Shown here in pieces: positions 1 through 11,511 of a stretch of DNA of 64,000 bases. The stretch's first letter is position 1. Each line of letters starts with the position of its first letter. The notes beneath the pieces were generated by a model. That model saw nothing but the letters and a program-made list of their open reading frames with translations. It ran no database searches and was not told the DNA's origin. A program made the translations under genes and the position numbers. Location: the NCBI RefSeq assembly GCF_002999335.1, contig NW_020312414.1, forward strand, positions 186,001 through 250,000, given 5' to 3'. The stretch is from Cyclospora cayetanensis (lineage: Eukaryota; Apicomplexa; Conoidasida; Eucoccidiorida; Eimeriidae).

Positions 1-3000
1 TCAGCAGCAGCTGCAGCAGCAGCAGCGGTCCTAGCGAACTGGGCAGCCGAGGATCGCTGGAAATTCCTACAGGCCTAGGCAGTGCTGCATTGCTAGCGTC
101 GGCAGAAGCGGGGATCATGGAAGGAGCTGTCTTGGGAGCAGCAGACAACAGCCACACCAGCGCCTGCGGAGACACTGCAACAGCCCTCATGAGTAACGGG
201 CATCAAGCTCTCAGCAACTCCGTCCGTGGAATGATGCTGCAAACAGCTCCAGCGGCAGCGGCAGCAGCAGCTGCGTCTACGGCAAGGCCTCCTCGTGGAG
301 CGACGCCCTCTTGGAGCGGCGTGGGCACTGCCGAGACTATGAGCTTCTCCAAGCCAAGCCTCCAGCAGCGAATGCAGCAGCAGCAGCACCAGCAGCGAAT
401 GCAGCAGCTGCAGCAGCTTCGACAGCTGCTTCAGGAGCAACCTCAGCTGCAGAAAGAAAAGCAGCTGCAACAAGAGCCTCTCGGAGATCATGGCACTACC
501 AGCTCCTCTCTGGCGTTTTCAGCAGCAGCAGTGCCAGCAGCAGGATCAGTGCCAGCAGCAGGAGCAGTGCCAGCAGCGGGATCAGTGCCAGCAGCAGGAG
601 CAGTGCCAGCAGCAGCAGTTGTTGTTGCTCAGAGTAAGGGCGCTCAGTGGAAGCAACTGGGATTGGAGCTCGTGCAGCAGCCAAGCCAGCCTTCTGTCCA
701 GACTCAAGTGCAGCACTTAGAACACGATCAGTCGAGCTTGCAGCAGCAGCAGCTCCAGCCGCCTCTTGCAGTGACACCCGCAGTGCAGCAACAGCAGCTC
801 CAGCCGCCTCTTGCAGTGACACCCGCAGTGCAGCAACAGGAGCAGCCCTTTATTGCTTCTGTGCCTTCGGCGTCCATGCAGCAGGAAGCCTTTGAAGCCC
901 CCCTTCGTCCCCACACAAGCACGCCAGGCAGTCAGCTGCCCTTTTCTATTGCCGCAACAGTTCCAGCCGCAGAATCAAACGCTGCGGCAGTCCTCCACAT
1001 TGAGGATCTCAATACGCAACTACCAGAAATGGCCTTGTGGCAGCAGCAGCAGCAGCAGCAGCAGCACCAGCAGCAGCAGAGCATGCTGCAGCAGCAGCAG
1101 GACCTTGATGCCTCGCTATCAAGTCTGCCGGTGCTCTTAATGCAGCAGCCTCAACAGCATCTGCTAGTCCAGCAGCAGCAGCCAGAGCAAGTGCTCTTAG
1201 TGCAGCAGCAGCAGCAGCATCAGCAGCAGCCAGAGCAAGTGCTCTTAGTGCAGCAGCAGCAGCATCAGCAGCAGCCAGAGCAAGTGCTCTTGGTGCAGCA
1301 GCATCAGCAGCCAGAGCAAGTGCTCTTAGTGCAGCAGCAGCAGCAGCATCAGCAGCAGCCAGAGCAAGTGCTCTTGGTGCAGCAGCAGCAGCAGCCAGAG
1401 CAAGTGCTCTTGGTGCAGCAGCATCAGCAGCAGCAGCAGCCAGAGCAAGTGCTCTTGGTGCAGCAGCATCAGCAGCATCAGCAGCAGCCAGAGCAAGTGC
1501 TTTTGGTGCAGCAGCATCAGCAGCAGCATCAGCAGCAGCCAGAGCAAGTGCTCTTAGTGCAGCAGCCTCAGCAGCAGCAGCAGCCAGAGCAAGTGCTCTT
1601 GGTGCAGCAGCATCAGCAGCAGCAGCAGAAGAGTCAGCAGAGCTGGCAACAACAGCGAGACGTGCAGCAGCCGCATCAGGGAGCAGTCGTGCAGCTGCAG
1701 CAGCTGCAGGTTCTTCAGGATCCTCAGCAGCAGCTTCAGCAACGGCAGACGTACGGGCAGCAGCTGCTGCAGCAGCAGCTAGAAGAGAGACAAAAAATGC
1801 GGCAGGATCGCGTGCAGCGGCAGTTCGAGCTGCACGGACAGCAGTTGCTGCAGCAAGTGGACACTGCAGGCTACCAGCAAGGCTTCCAGCCGCCGATGCA
1901 GCTTCAGATGCAGCCTCAACAACTTGTGTGGCAGCAGCAACAAGGCCTTGCTGCAGCAACGCAGCTGCAGCGGCAGGTGGCTGTGCAGCAGGCACACACC
2001 GCCGCGCAGCAAGAGCAGCAGCGCCAGATGCAATCTGGGAGGGAGTCTCTTGTGCAGCAGCAAGCAGCTCTAGACACGTTGTTATCACGCTCCGAGGAAG
2101 GCTGCTTGCATGCATTTCAGCAGCGGCAGCAGTTCGTGCAGATAGGCAGCCCAGCCGACGACCTGCAACAGCCGAGCGTTGATGAGGCCTCCCAGCAGGA
2201 GCAGCTGTTGCAGCTGCAGCTATCGCAGCTGCAGCTATCGCAGCTGCAGCTGATGGCGGACGGATGGCTCAGAGAGAGGCTGAAGGGTTCTCAAGAGCCG
2301 TTTGACGTGTATTTACAGAAGGAGGCCACTGGAGGGGTTGCCTGTAAGGGGCCTGGAGGGTTGGGTGTGGAGACAGCAGGAGCAGGAGCCTTGTCGCTTG
2401 TAAGTGGGATTTCTGCTGTGTCGGAGAACGCGACGGCGGCTAACGCTGCTTGCGCTGCGCGCCAGACGGGGTTGTCTGGTGGCTTGCAGTTTGCCAGTAG
2501 CGAAGTGGCGGAGAGCGAAGGCCGGTCGAGCACCTTTGGCTCGTGCTGGGGGGACAGTAGTAGCAGTAGCAGCAGCAGCAACAACAGGAGCAGCAGTAGC
2601 AGCGCTGCGTGGAACGTCAGCAAGCATCCGAGCTTGTCTCTGGAGGAACGGCCTGAGTGGAGGCAGTTGACAGACGAGCAGTGCCGCAGTTCGAGCACCG
2701 GCAGCAGCGCCAGCGTGTGTGGAAGCGTGGAGTCTGGCGGCAGCGAGGGGAGCGAAGGAGAAAGCAAGATCCACGGCGCCTCAGAGAACGGCGCAGTGGG
2801 CAGCAGCGGCAGCTGCGGCTCGGGGAGCATTGGCCGTCTGATCATCGTGGCGAATCGCTTGCCGCTCAGCGTGGAGCTGCAAGGAGACGGATCATTCAAG
2901 TACACCAAAAGCGGGGGAGGCCTTGTCTCCGGATTGCAAGGCATCAAAGGCTTGGATTGCCTTTGGGTTGGCTGGCCAGGCTCTGAGGCTCCCCCCGTTT

Positions 3001-6000
3001 TACGGCCTCGTCTGATTGCTGAGTACAGGAGACACGGATGCGCTCCAGTTTTCTTAGACCAGCAAACCATCGACGCATACTACAACGGATTCTGCAACAA
3101 CGTCCTGTGGCCTTTGCTGCATTACCTGCCGCCCCCCCTAGATCTCGACTCGGGGGAGGAACAAAGTCTGCTCCAGTGGAGGGCGTATGTTCACGCGAAC
3201 GAACTTTTCTGCGAAACTGTCTGTGAGGTCAGCAGACTCGCCAGCCACGCACTTAGGGGCCAGCTTACAACTGAAGGGAGAAGGCAGAGAGGGCAGAGAG
3301 GAGAGCGGAGAGAGAGGGGGGGAGAGCGGAGAGAGAGGGGGGGAGAGAGGAGAGAGACGGGGGGAGAGAGAGGGGATTCTGTGTTGCGCCGTCAGAAGGC
3401 TTCGAATGTATGCGCATTTGTGTGTCTGTGCATGTACGTGTGTATGTGTGTATGTGTGTGTATGTTTCTTTCCTCTTAATGACTTGTTAGGGGGAGGGGA
3501 AGCATGCAAGGCTTTGAATGTATGCGCATCTGTGTGTCTGTGCATGTACGTGTGTATGCGTGTATGTGTGTATGTGTGTCTTTCCTCTTAATGACTTGTT
3601 AGGGGGAGGGGAAGCACGCAAGGCTTTGAATGTTTGCGCATCTGTGTGTCTGTGCATGTACGTGTGTATGTGTGTATGTGTGTGTATGTGTCTTTCCTCT
3701 TAATGACTTGTTAGGGGGAGAAGAAGCATGCAAGGCTTTGAATGTTTCCGCATCTGTGTGTCTGTGCATGTACGTGTGTATGTGTGTATGTGTGTGTGTG
3801 TGTCCTTCCTCTTAATGACTTGGTAGGGGAGGGGAAGCATGCAAGGCTTTGAATGTTTGCGCATCTGTGTGTCTGTGCATGTATGCGTGTATGCGTGTAT
3901 GTGTGTGTCTGTCTTTCCTCTTAATGACTTGTTAGGGGGAGGGGAAGCATGCAAGGCTTTGAATGTTTGCGCATCTGTGTGTCTGTGCATGTACGTGTGT
4001 ATGTGTGTATGTGTGTGTATGTTTCTTTCCTCTTAATGACTTGTTAGGGGGAGAAGAAGCATGCAAGCCTTTGAATGTTTGCGCATCTGTGTGTCTGTGC
4101 ATGTACGTGTGTATGTGTGTATGTGTGTGTATGTGTCTTTCCTCTTAATGACTTGTTAGGGGGAGAAGAAGCATGCAAGGCTTTGAATGTATGCGCATCT
4201 GTGTGTCTGTGCATGTATGCATGTATGCGTGTATGCGTGTATGTGTGTGTCTGTCTTTCCTCTTAATGACTTGTTAGGGGGAGAAGAAGCATGCAAGGCT
4301 TTGAATGTGCATGCGTTTGCACAGGTCATGCGGCCTGGAGATATGGTATGGGTGCACGACTATCACCTGATGTTGTTGCCTAAGTTGTTGCGAGGGCGAT
4401 GTCGAGAAGACGAAGCGGAGTTGCGAATCGGCTGGTTTTTGCACACGCCTTTCCCGTCCAGCGAGCTCTTCCGTCTGCTTCCTTATCGAGCAGAGCTCCT
4501 GACGGGCTTGCTGAGCGCGAATCTCCTAGGCTTCCACGTAGACTCGTACATGCGCCATTTTTTTTCTGCGTGTGTCCAAACTTTGGGGCTGGAAGTCACC
4601 GACCGGGGAGTTCTCGCGGCTCCTGTAGGAGGGGTGTATGCGCGGTGTGCTGCTATCCCCATCGGCATTGACAGCGACAACTTCATTGCTCAGGCCTCTT
4701 CGCCTCAAGTCCAAAAAGCAGCGGCGGAGCTGCGCAGAGAAATGGGAAACAGACAAGTAACTGCTGCTTACATACATGCAGGAAACGCTTTCTAGGAGAT
4801 CTCCTTCCGAGATTTTCGCAGAGGGCACTTCTTGTCATGCATGCACACATTGCACAAGCTCCGGTTGACCACGTTGCCGCGAACGTTGCAACGGAAGGCA
4901 CGCCTTCGCTGCTAGCTAGCAGGCTTAGCGTGCGCAGCAGGAGCAGCTGCCTGCCTGCCTGCCTGCACTGCTGCTGCCCACCTCATCCTCAAGCCTGCTA
5001 GACATAGTAGCGCATCGCCCTTCCCTGCCAGCGGCGTGTGGGGTAGATACTTGCGACGAGGTCGACGGACCTTTGCAGGCAGATCGGAATGCTGGCTTTT
5101 GCGTTGTGTTCGGGGGGCGGGTGCCTTGTCGCTGCGATAACGTGCAGGTGGTACTCGGTGTAGATCGCTTGGACTACATGAAGGGTCTACCGCATAAGCT
5201 GAACGCCTTCGACAGCTTCCTGCAACAGCACCCAGAGATGAGAGATTCCGTCTTGTTGCTGCAAGTCGCAGTCCCCACACGAACGGGCGTGCACGAATAC
5301 CAGAAGCTCAAGACCAAAGTGAGCAGCTGAACAAGAAATGCGCAGCATCGCCTTTAAACCCTGCGATGCGCCTGCCTCTCCGCCTCTGTGCTTGAAGGCA
5401 GGAAGCGATCCCACGGCTCGCAGTACTGCTGCTGCATCCGAATGGGGCTTTGGCTGACGTTCTGAGGGCATGCAGCCAGTCTTTTACGGCCTTTTTGGCC
5501 CTAGGCGGCAAGCGCTATCTCTGTGCAGCGTGGCGTCTAGGCGTTTCGGAGTTTGTTTTTCTTTCGAGCGCATGCAGGTTCACGAGCTGGTGGGGCGCAT
5601 CAACGGATCGAGGGGGAGTCTTTCGCGCGTGCCTCTTCAGTCGTTAGATCGCTCCGTTAGTCCCGTGGATTTGTGCGCCTTATATTTGGTGGCGGACTGC
5701 CTGCTGATCACTTCGCTGAGGGACGGCATGAACCTCGTAGCCTTAGAATTCGTGGCTTCGCAGCAGGCGAAGGCTTGCGTTGCAGAGGAGCAGGCAGAGC
5801 AGTTTGAACTGATGCAGCGGATGCCTGGGGGCCTCTCTCTCGAGCTTCCTGAGGAGCCGCCGTTGCTCTATGAACTCGAAGAGGCAGAAGGCCTCCCTAA
5901 CGACCCAGACACCCCACTTTTGGCATTCAAAGGGGAGGCAATCAGATACAAGCCCTTCTCGCACCTCAACCGGCGACTGTCGCTTCTGCAGAGGAGGCAG

Positions 6001-7715
6001 TCGAAGGATGAGATCATCATGAACAGGGGACCTGGAGTTTTGATTCTTTCGGAGTTTGCTGGAGCCGCGGAGTTTCTCCAAGACGGATCTCTCATCATCA
6101 ATCCATGGAACGAGCAGCAGAGTGCTCAAGCGCTGTATTCGGCCCTTACTATGCCCAGGGCAGAGAGAGAGGAGCGACACAGGTGATAAAAGCATTCACG
6201 GGGCCCCCACTAACATCCTATGTGCATGCACACACATATATATATGATATATATGTAATATATGCATAATATATATGTAAAATATATTATATAGACTTTC
6301 AAACGGGCCTGGGGCACCTCTCAGGGAAGGGTTGGCTCCAAGAGGGAGTCTAAAACTGCCTTCAAAATCCGATTTTTGTCACCCATTATGCGCATGAGGA
6401 GATAATTTAGTGCAAGGCCTGGCTGTAGGGGGTGGCGGGGTCTGGCCTCTTAACGCGTCTTGCAACTAATTGCCGCCGCTGGTTTGAGTGCGCCTTCTGT
6501 ATCTTCGTAGCTCTGTGCTGCATGCATCTCTTCTCCTAGCGTGGGAGCATTGCAGAGCTAGCAGCTCAGCCAGCCTCTTTGAGCGAAGATGGAGAAGACG
6601 CTAAAGCAGAGGAGGAGGGTCGAAAGAAAGTGACAAACATATTGCCAACCCTTTACCGCTGTTTTCTAAGGCTTTTGAAGGCTTTTTTTCCCTGCCTGTC
6701 TCTCTGTGCAGGAAGCTGATCCAGGTTGTGATCTCCAACACCAGCACAGTTTGGGCTCAGAAATTCATCACTGCCCTCAAAGAAGCCTCAGATGAATCCG
6801 AGGGAGTCCGTTTGAAAAAGAAAGGCTGAATGTGGCGAGATCTTTTTTCATTTTCTGTCCGGCTTGTGTGTTGTAGAGGTCTTCTCGCGCTCTCTCTCTC
6901 TTGCGTATCGTGTGCCTCTCTATTCTTGCCAGTGCTCAGAGGCATGCGTGAAGGGCCCAGTCTGCGTGTTGCCTCCCTCCTGCCAGCTACTTCATTTTAT
7001 CGAGAGCTCTTGTATCTGTGCAGTGCTTGGACAAGAGCACGCAGCGCCATTCATGACAGAGAATGAGGGCAGAGGGAAGCGGGGGGAGAAGGGAGGAGGG
7101 GGGAGAAAAGGAGGGAGGGGGGAAGGTGAGGTCCCCGAAGGCGGAACGTTGTACATACATCCTTCCTTTGCCTGTGCATTCATGCATGCATATCTGCTCT
7201 GCCCGTGGAAGGGTGCTCTGGTGGGCCCTGTGTAGTTTGTCGGTTTTTTTCGAAATACGCGCATGTCTTCGCCGTCTGTTTCATGCGTTGCTGCCACTGC
7301 ATCCCTCAGGTACGCGCGTCAGTGCCTCCTCTGCTCCAACCCACATCGCTGCTGCCTGCCTTTTTGAGATGCCGTCGTCCTCGCCTGGTAGTTGTCAGCA
7401 TTTGGGGAGGCCTCTTGCCCGTTCGCAGTCGCACAAGCCTCCCACTCCCCGAGCGTACCCCCGATCCCCTGCCTCCTTCCGTCGCTGCTGCCCTTACTGC
7501 CCTTGCTGGCCTTCCTCAAACCGCAGTGGTGGTGCTTACGGAGCATCCACGGACGGCAGTTGAGCAGCTTTTCGCAGATATTCCCGTCTGCGTCGCTGTA
7601 GAAAAGGGGGCCAAATACCGGTCAGCTTGCAGCAAGGAGACACGCACACGGATAAAAGGCAAAAACACTCCCATCCATCAGGGCCTCTCCGCGAGAGCCG
7701 CATACATATACATAC

Positions 7716-7746
<31 letters not shown>

Positions 7747-8454
7747 CATATATATATATATGTATATATACATATATATACGACCATGCTCGACGCACAC
7801 AAAAAAGCATGGATCCATATACATAGCCCCTATCGGGATCCCTAAAAGCCAATATTTCAATGAGCGCATACATGTATGTGTATGTATCTTGAGTGCAAAG
7901 TGCATCTCCACAGAGCTTGGGGGAGAAACGCTTTGAGGTATTTTGGATCGCACAGCCAACACCGGCGCCGAATGTGTGTCTTTGCAGCACGCGAGGCGGC
8001 GAATGGATTACTCTTTTAGAGGAGTCCACGCTGCAGGGCCTGGATGACTGGATGCCGAGTACTCGCACTGTCATGGATTACTACCAAGTAAGGCCTAGGA
8101 TCTGGGGTTTAGCATGCAGGCTGGTGGGGGGGGCCTTTAGATGGCGGCTGTTTCCGTTGCATGTATGAAGAGGACCTCAGGTGTGCTTGTTATACGCTGC
8201 TCGCGGTCCATTTTCAGAGCCTGCCAGGGCGAGCAGGGAGTAGGTAGGCTGGAATTCTTTACACGGTGCATTCAAGGCTGAGTCTTCAGGACGCTCTCGC
8301 TGATCTTTGCAGGAGAGAACTCCCGGATCGTTCGTGGAGTCTACAGTGGGAACCCTCAATTGGCACTGGGATGAACTGCAACAGGCCTTTGGCAGGCAGC
8401 AAGCCACAGACCTCCTGGCCTATCTCAGAGCCTCCATCCACAGGCATCACGAGG

Positions 8455-8485
<31 letters not shown>

Positions 8486-10641
8486 ACAGCAGCAGCAACA
8501 GCAGCAACAGGAAGAAGCGCAACACGAGACGCACGGCGACACTGGCACCTTCGACAGCAGCAGCAGCAGCAGTTTCACCAGCAACAACAACCCCCCTCCT
8601 CCCCCCCAAAATGTCAGCGCGCACGGCAGCAACCGCAGCAGCAGTGGCGCGCTACACGAAGACAATACTCTCAGCTCCAACACCCAGCAGTCGCAGTCGC
8701 AGCAGCATCCCTGCAACTGCCGCGTAGAAGTTGTCTTGGGGCCTCGTTCAGTGGAAGTGCGGGATGTGGCCTGCAGCAGGAAGCAGCTTCTGGTTGGTTG
8801 CTTATATGTTCTAGCTGCTTTTCTGCTGCTCCTGCCCTTTTTCCTGCGTATTCTCTGCCGCTGCTTTTCCCTCGTACGGTGCTTCAAGGGCCTTGCGTCG
8901 CTTTCAGTCTGCGCTATTTCCCGCCGCAATTGCCCCCGCCACACCCGCCTGCCTTCACAGTTCTCTCTGCTTGCTGTCCTAACACCGAACTCGAAGCAGG
9001 ATGTAGGAAGTGATGGGATCCCCTTAGTGCAAGAACCTCCTAACGTTGTGTATGCGACCTTAAGAAAATCAGCGTACTGCTGCCTCTCTTTTCCCCCGTT
9101 TCAAATAAACCGAGGCTGCGAATTTCAAGCTCCCAAAGCTTGTCTTTGCACATGCGTTCCACTGCCTTCTGCCCGTGGACGGGAAGCGCAAGAGACACGC
9201 TGCCGACGGCGGCAAAGAGGGCTGTGACCTTCTTAAAGGCCTCCTGTCTCGGCTGCTTCTCGGTGTATTTGAAGCATGCATTTTGCGTCGCTAGAAGGCG
9301 CACACACACACATACACACACACACACACACACGCTGGTGGCAGCAGGGGGGAAGGCCTCCTCCGCACTGTTCTCTCCCTAGTAGTGTTGCTTGCTTACT
9401 TGCCCGCCAGACATGTCGCTTTGCTGTGCGCTATCGTGTGTGTCTATGTGGCCTGCATGCAGCTGCGTGTAGTGGAGAAGGAGTTCGGTTCCGCGTTCCT
9501 GCGCTCTGTCGGCTTCTACTTATGTGTGGGTAGCTTTGCTTGGAGGGAGGAAGACCTTTACGAGCTTTTCGATGATGAAGTAGACACGCTATCGGACTCC
9601 GCAGACTTACAAGACACCCTGCCTGCGCGTGTCGAGCCGGGTGTCTCTGCTTCTTTTTCGGGGGCGCCAGAGGAAGGCGAGGTGGACACAGAGGAAGAGG
9701 ATGCGAGACAGACTAGAAAGGAAGGAAACATTGCGGGATTGACGCAGACGAACTCGAGGCTTCTTCAGCTGGCACCAGAAGGAGCTGCTTTGGCCGCTCC
9801 TGCTGTCACGCCCCTCAAGAATAATTCAGGCCAAGTAGACCTTAATCCCTCCAGAAAATGTATGCAAAGCTTTGATTTGCGGGGTCCTCGCCTGCATGCG
9901 TTCCCCTTGTGAAGGGGATGCTTTTTTGTCTAGCTGTGCATGGTGGGGTTCGAGGTGAGGGTTCTAATGGGGAAGCTCTCACGCATACAGAGCTGCTGCG
10001 ATAATAGGACGTGTATGTATGTATGTATGTGTGCATATGTATGTGTGCATGTATGTGTTTGTGTATTTGCATGTGTGTATGTATGTGTTTGTGTATTTGT
10101 ATATGTATGTATGTATGTGTTTGTGTATTTGTATGTATGTGTGTGTGTTTGTGTATTTGTATATGTATGTATGTATGTATGTGTTTGTGTATTTGTATTT
10201 GTATGTGTGTGTGTATTTGTATTTGTATTTGTATGTGTGTGTGTGTGTGTTTTTTTTGTGTATTTGTATTTGTATGTGTATGTGTGTTTTTGTGTATTAG
10301 TGTGTGTGCGTTTGTGTGTGTGGGAGCTTGTGGAGGTCAAGCGTGTGTGGGCGTGGCTTTTTTCTCGAGAACGTTGGTGTTGCTGCAGTCCCAATGCATA
10401 CGCCATGCACAGCTGTCCTCCCTTTAGGCTCCTGCAGGGTGTTGAATGCTATGGGTGCTACAATATGCCGCTGCTGTATGGACAGACAACGCCGCTGGCC
10501 CGCAGCACCGTCTTTCGCAGTCTCGTCCAGCTTTCAACCGCACACCCAGCAACAACAGCAACATCAGCAGCAACAGCAACCCGAGCTCTTCAAGCCGCAA
10601 GAGCGACTGGAGTTGGACCGGAAGAACGTGTTTCTCTATAA
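1..10641 (+). CDS. Trehalose-6-phosphate synthase (GT20) with degenerate TPP-like C-terminal domain; 5' partial
   Basis: Predicted to make trehalose-6-phosphate from UDP-glucose and glucose-6-phosphate. Phase-consistent exons: 1-3227 (open to the left edge; first ATG at 90), 4325-4756, 5148-5318, 5578-6182, 6712-6805, 7310-7620, 7988-8087, 8313-8792, 9463-9834, 10438-10641, giving about 1,970 residues from the ATG at 90. Residues 1 to about 910 are Gln/Ser/Ala-rich low complexity. The GT20 domain begins near 2830 (IIVANRLPLSVE) and keeps SGGGLVSGL, WVGWPG, WVHDYHLMLLP, GWFLHTPFPSSE, VDRLDYMKG, ITSLRDGMNLVALEFVA and ILSEFAGAA, so it should be catalytic. Exons 6-10 align with the HAD phosphatase domain of two-domain TPS/TPP proteins but lack its catalytic residues. 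Weak point: exon 5 also runs to an in-frame TGA at 6829. The fusion needs a GTCCGT donor at 6806, so the synthase could instead end at 6829. Family assignment is secure; exon ends are inferred. Confidence 0.88.
1182..1610 (+). repeat. Coding minisatellite: ten P-E-Q-V-L-L-V units in poly-Gln/His
   Basis: Ten copies of the heptapeptide PEQVLLV are spaced by runs of Gln with His (5-10 residues) in the TPS N-terminus. At DNA level these are CCAGAGCAAGTGCTCTTGGTG units separated by CAG/CAT codons. A degenerate eleventh unit (HLLV) precedes them. The unit is periodic and hydrophobic within a polar background, unlike a plain homopolymer run. Confidence 0.9.
3393..4310 (+). repeat. Intronic minisatellite, eight units of about 112 bp
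   Basis: Lies wholly in TPS intron 1 (3228-4324). The block TCTTAATGACTTG followed by a run of G recurs with GACTT at 3481, 3593, 3705, 3817, 3926, 4038, 4150 and 4268, so the period is 109-118 bp. Each unit also holds GCATGCAAGGCTTTGAATG and a TGTG/TATG-rich part. The final partial unit runs directly into the splice acceptor at 4324. Short ORFs in it are repeat artefacts. Confidence 0.95.
6232..6294 (+). repeat. AT-rich (TA)n microsatellite in TPS intron 4
   Basis: Interrupted TATATA/ATGTAATATA tract within the intron between exons 4 and 5 of the TPS gene. No coding potential. Confidence 0.85.
7700..7781 (+). repeat. (TA)n/(ATAC)n microsatellite in TPS intron 6
   Basis: Imperfect ATATAC/TATA tract between the exon ending at 7620 and the exon starting at 7988. 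Confidence 0.85.
9300..9333 (+). repeat. (CA)n microsatellite in TPS intron 8
   Basis: Near-perfect CACACA run inside the intron between exons 8 (end 8792) and 9 (start 9463). Confidence 0.9.
10011..10318 (+). repeat. TATG/TTTG/TG microsatellite in TPS intron 9
   Basis: About 300 bp of imperfect TATG, TTTGTGTA and TG repeats, directly upstream of the last predicted exon. Purely T/G-rich on the coding strand. Confidence 0.9.
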
Positions 10642-11511
10642 GGTACCTGTCTGACGCGTAGGGGGCAAGTATGCGTGCATGCATGCATGCAATGGGACTA
10701 GTTTTGTCTACACGCGTGTGGATTTGAATAGACGCATCCGTATTGGGATGGGGATTCATCCGAATGCATGCAGCAATGCCCTCTTCTACGTCCCTTATGT
10801 CTTCGTGCCTTCTATGAGACGTGCAGTAGTTTCGCTTGACGCGAGATGCAAGTGCGCTGCATATTTACTCCAGACATCATCGCATGCCCTAAGAAAGTTC
10901 GGATCGTTTGCATGCAATGTGCCCAAGTTACCTCTAAGGTGTATGTACACACCATTCATCGATGAGTGCCCGTGTTGTACATACATAGATATATATATAT
11001 CTGCATATATATATGTGTATGGAAACTTGCACAATTAGTATTATTATAAGAGTTTACATCTGAGAGGCCCAACGATTTTCTAACAGCTCCTCTCTCCGGA
11101 AGCACCCTAGGCAGATGCAGTGCATCGAATACGCCCATCAGTCTTTTCGGCTCCCAGGCGTTTGTTTCAGTGTCTCTGACCTTGTGCATCTCAGCGTGGG
11201 CCTCAACCTTTCCAGGGCCCGCACCTGCGTTCCTAACGCATATCATGTCCAAAGTCTCTTCATTCAGCTAGCGGAGGCAGCCAGCACCGCAGGGTTGCAT
11301 ACACAGCAGAGCCCTTGGATATAATACGGGTGCACGCTTCCGATGGTGTATAGTCGCATTGGTGCATTCAACACGATACATGAGGATTCCTCTCGGCTCG
11401 CCGCTTTTATGGCCTTCTGGGGGCGATTGCAAGGGGTTGAAACAAACTTCAGGGGTTGCTGTCGGCGGGGTCTCCACGAAAGTGATGAATGAATGCCTCG
11501 GTACGCCATTG

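Larger units (their letters stand above)
7310..10641 (+). other. TPP-like HAD domain with all catalytic motifs lost
   Basis: Exons 6-10 of the TPS model. The fold is recognisable from conserved flanks: PRLVVV then LLPV around motif I, the VAVEKGAKYR strand, EERTPGS-like text read as ERTPGSFVEST with LNWHW (normally SLVWHY), VEVRDVACSRK (normally VEVKP..SKG), FYLCVGSFAWREEDLYE (normally FVLCIGDDRSDEDMFE), and a final YGQTTPLAR (normally VGQKPSKAR). The motif I nucleophile DxDGT reads SIWGG, and the metal-binding GDD reads GSF. All splice phases agree across the five exons and no internal stop is needed, so it looks maintained as protein rather than a pseudogene. A non-catalytic or regulatory role is inferred. 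A separate gene is possible if the TGA at 6829 is used. Confidence 0.75.

Noticed and set aside
1009..2115. Long minus-strand ORF rich in Ala opposite the TPS N-terminus
   Set aside because: It is the reverse translation of CAG/CAT repeats. The plus strand continues in frame into the GT20 domain, so this is a shadow.
3518..4266. Series of repeated 60-aa plus-strand ORFs (NDLLGGGEACKALN pattern)
   Set aside because: They are one frame of the intron 1 minisatellite, each ending in the same stop. Phase-consistent splicing skips them.
7622..8074. ORFs over the TA microsatellite on both strands
   Set aside because: Composition is Tyr/Ile repeat from the dinucleotide tract, inside a TPS intron.
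9930..10406. His/Thr-rich minus-strand ORF and Val/Cys-rich plus-strand ORFs
   Set aside because: Products of the TATG/TTTG microsatellite in TPS intron 9.
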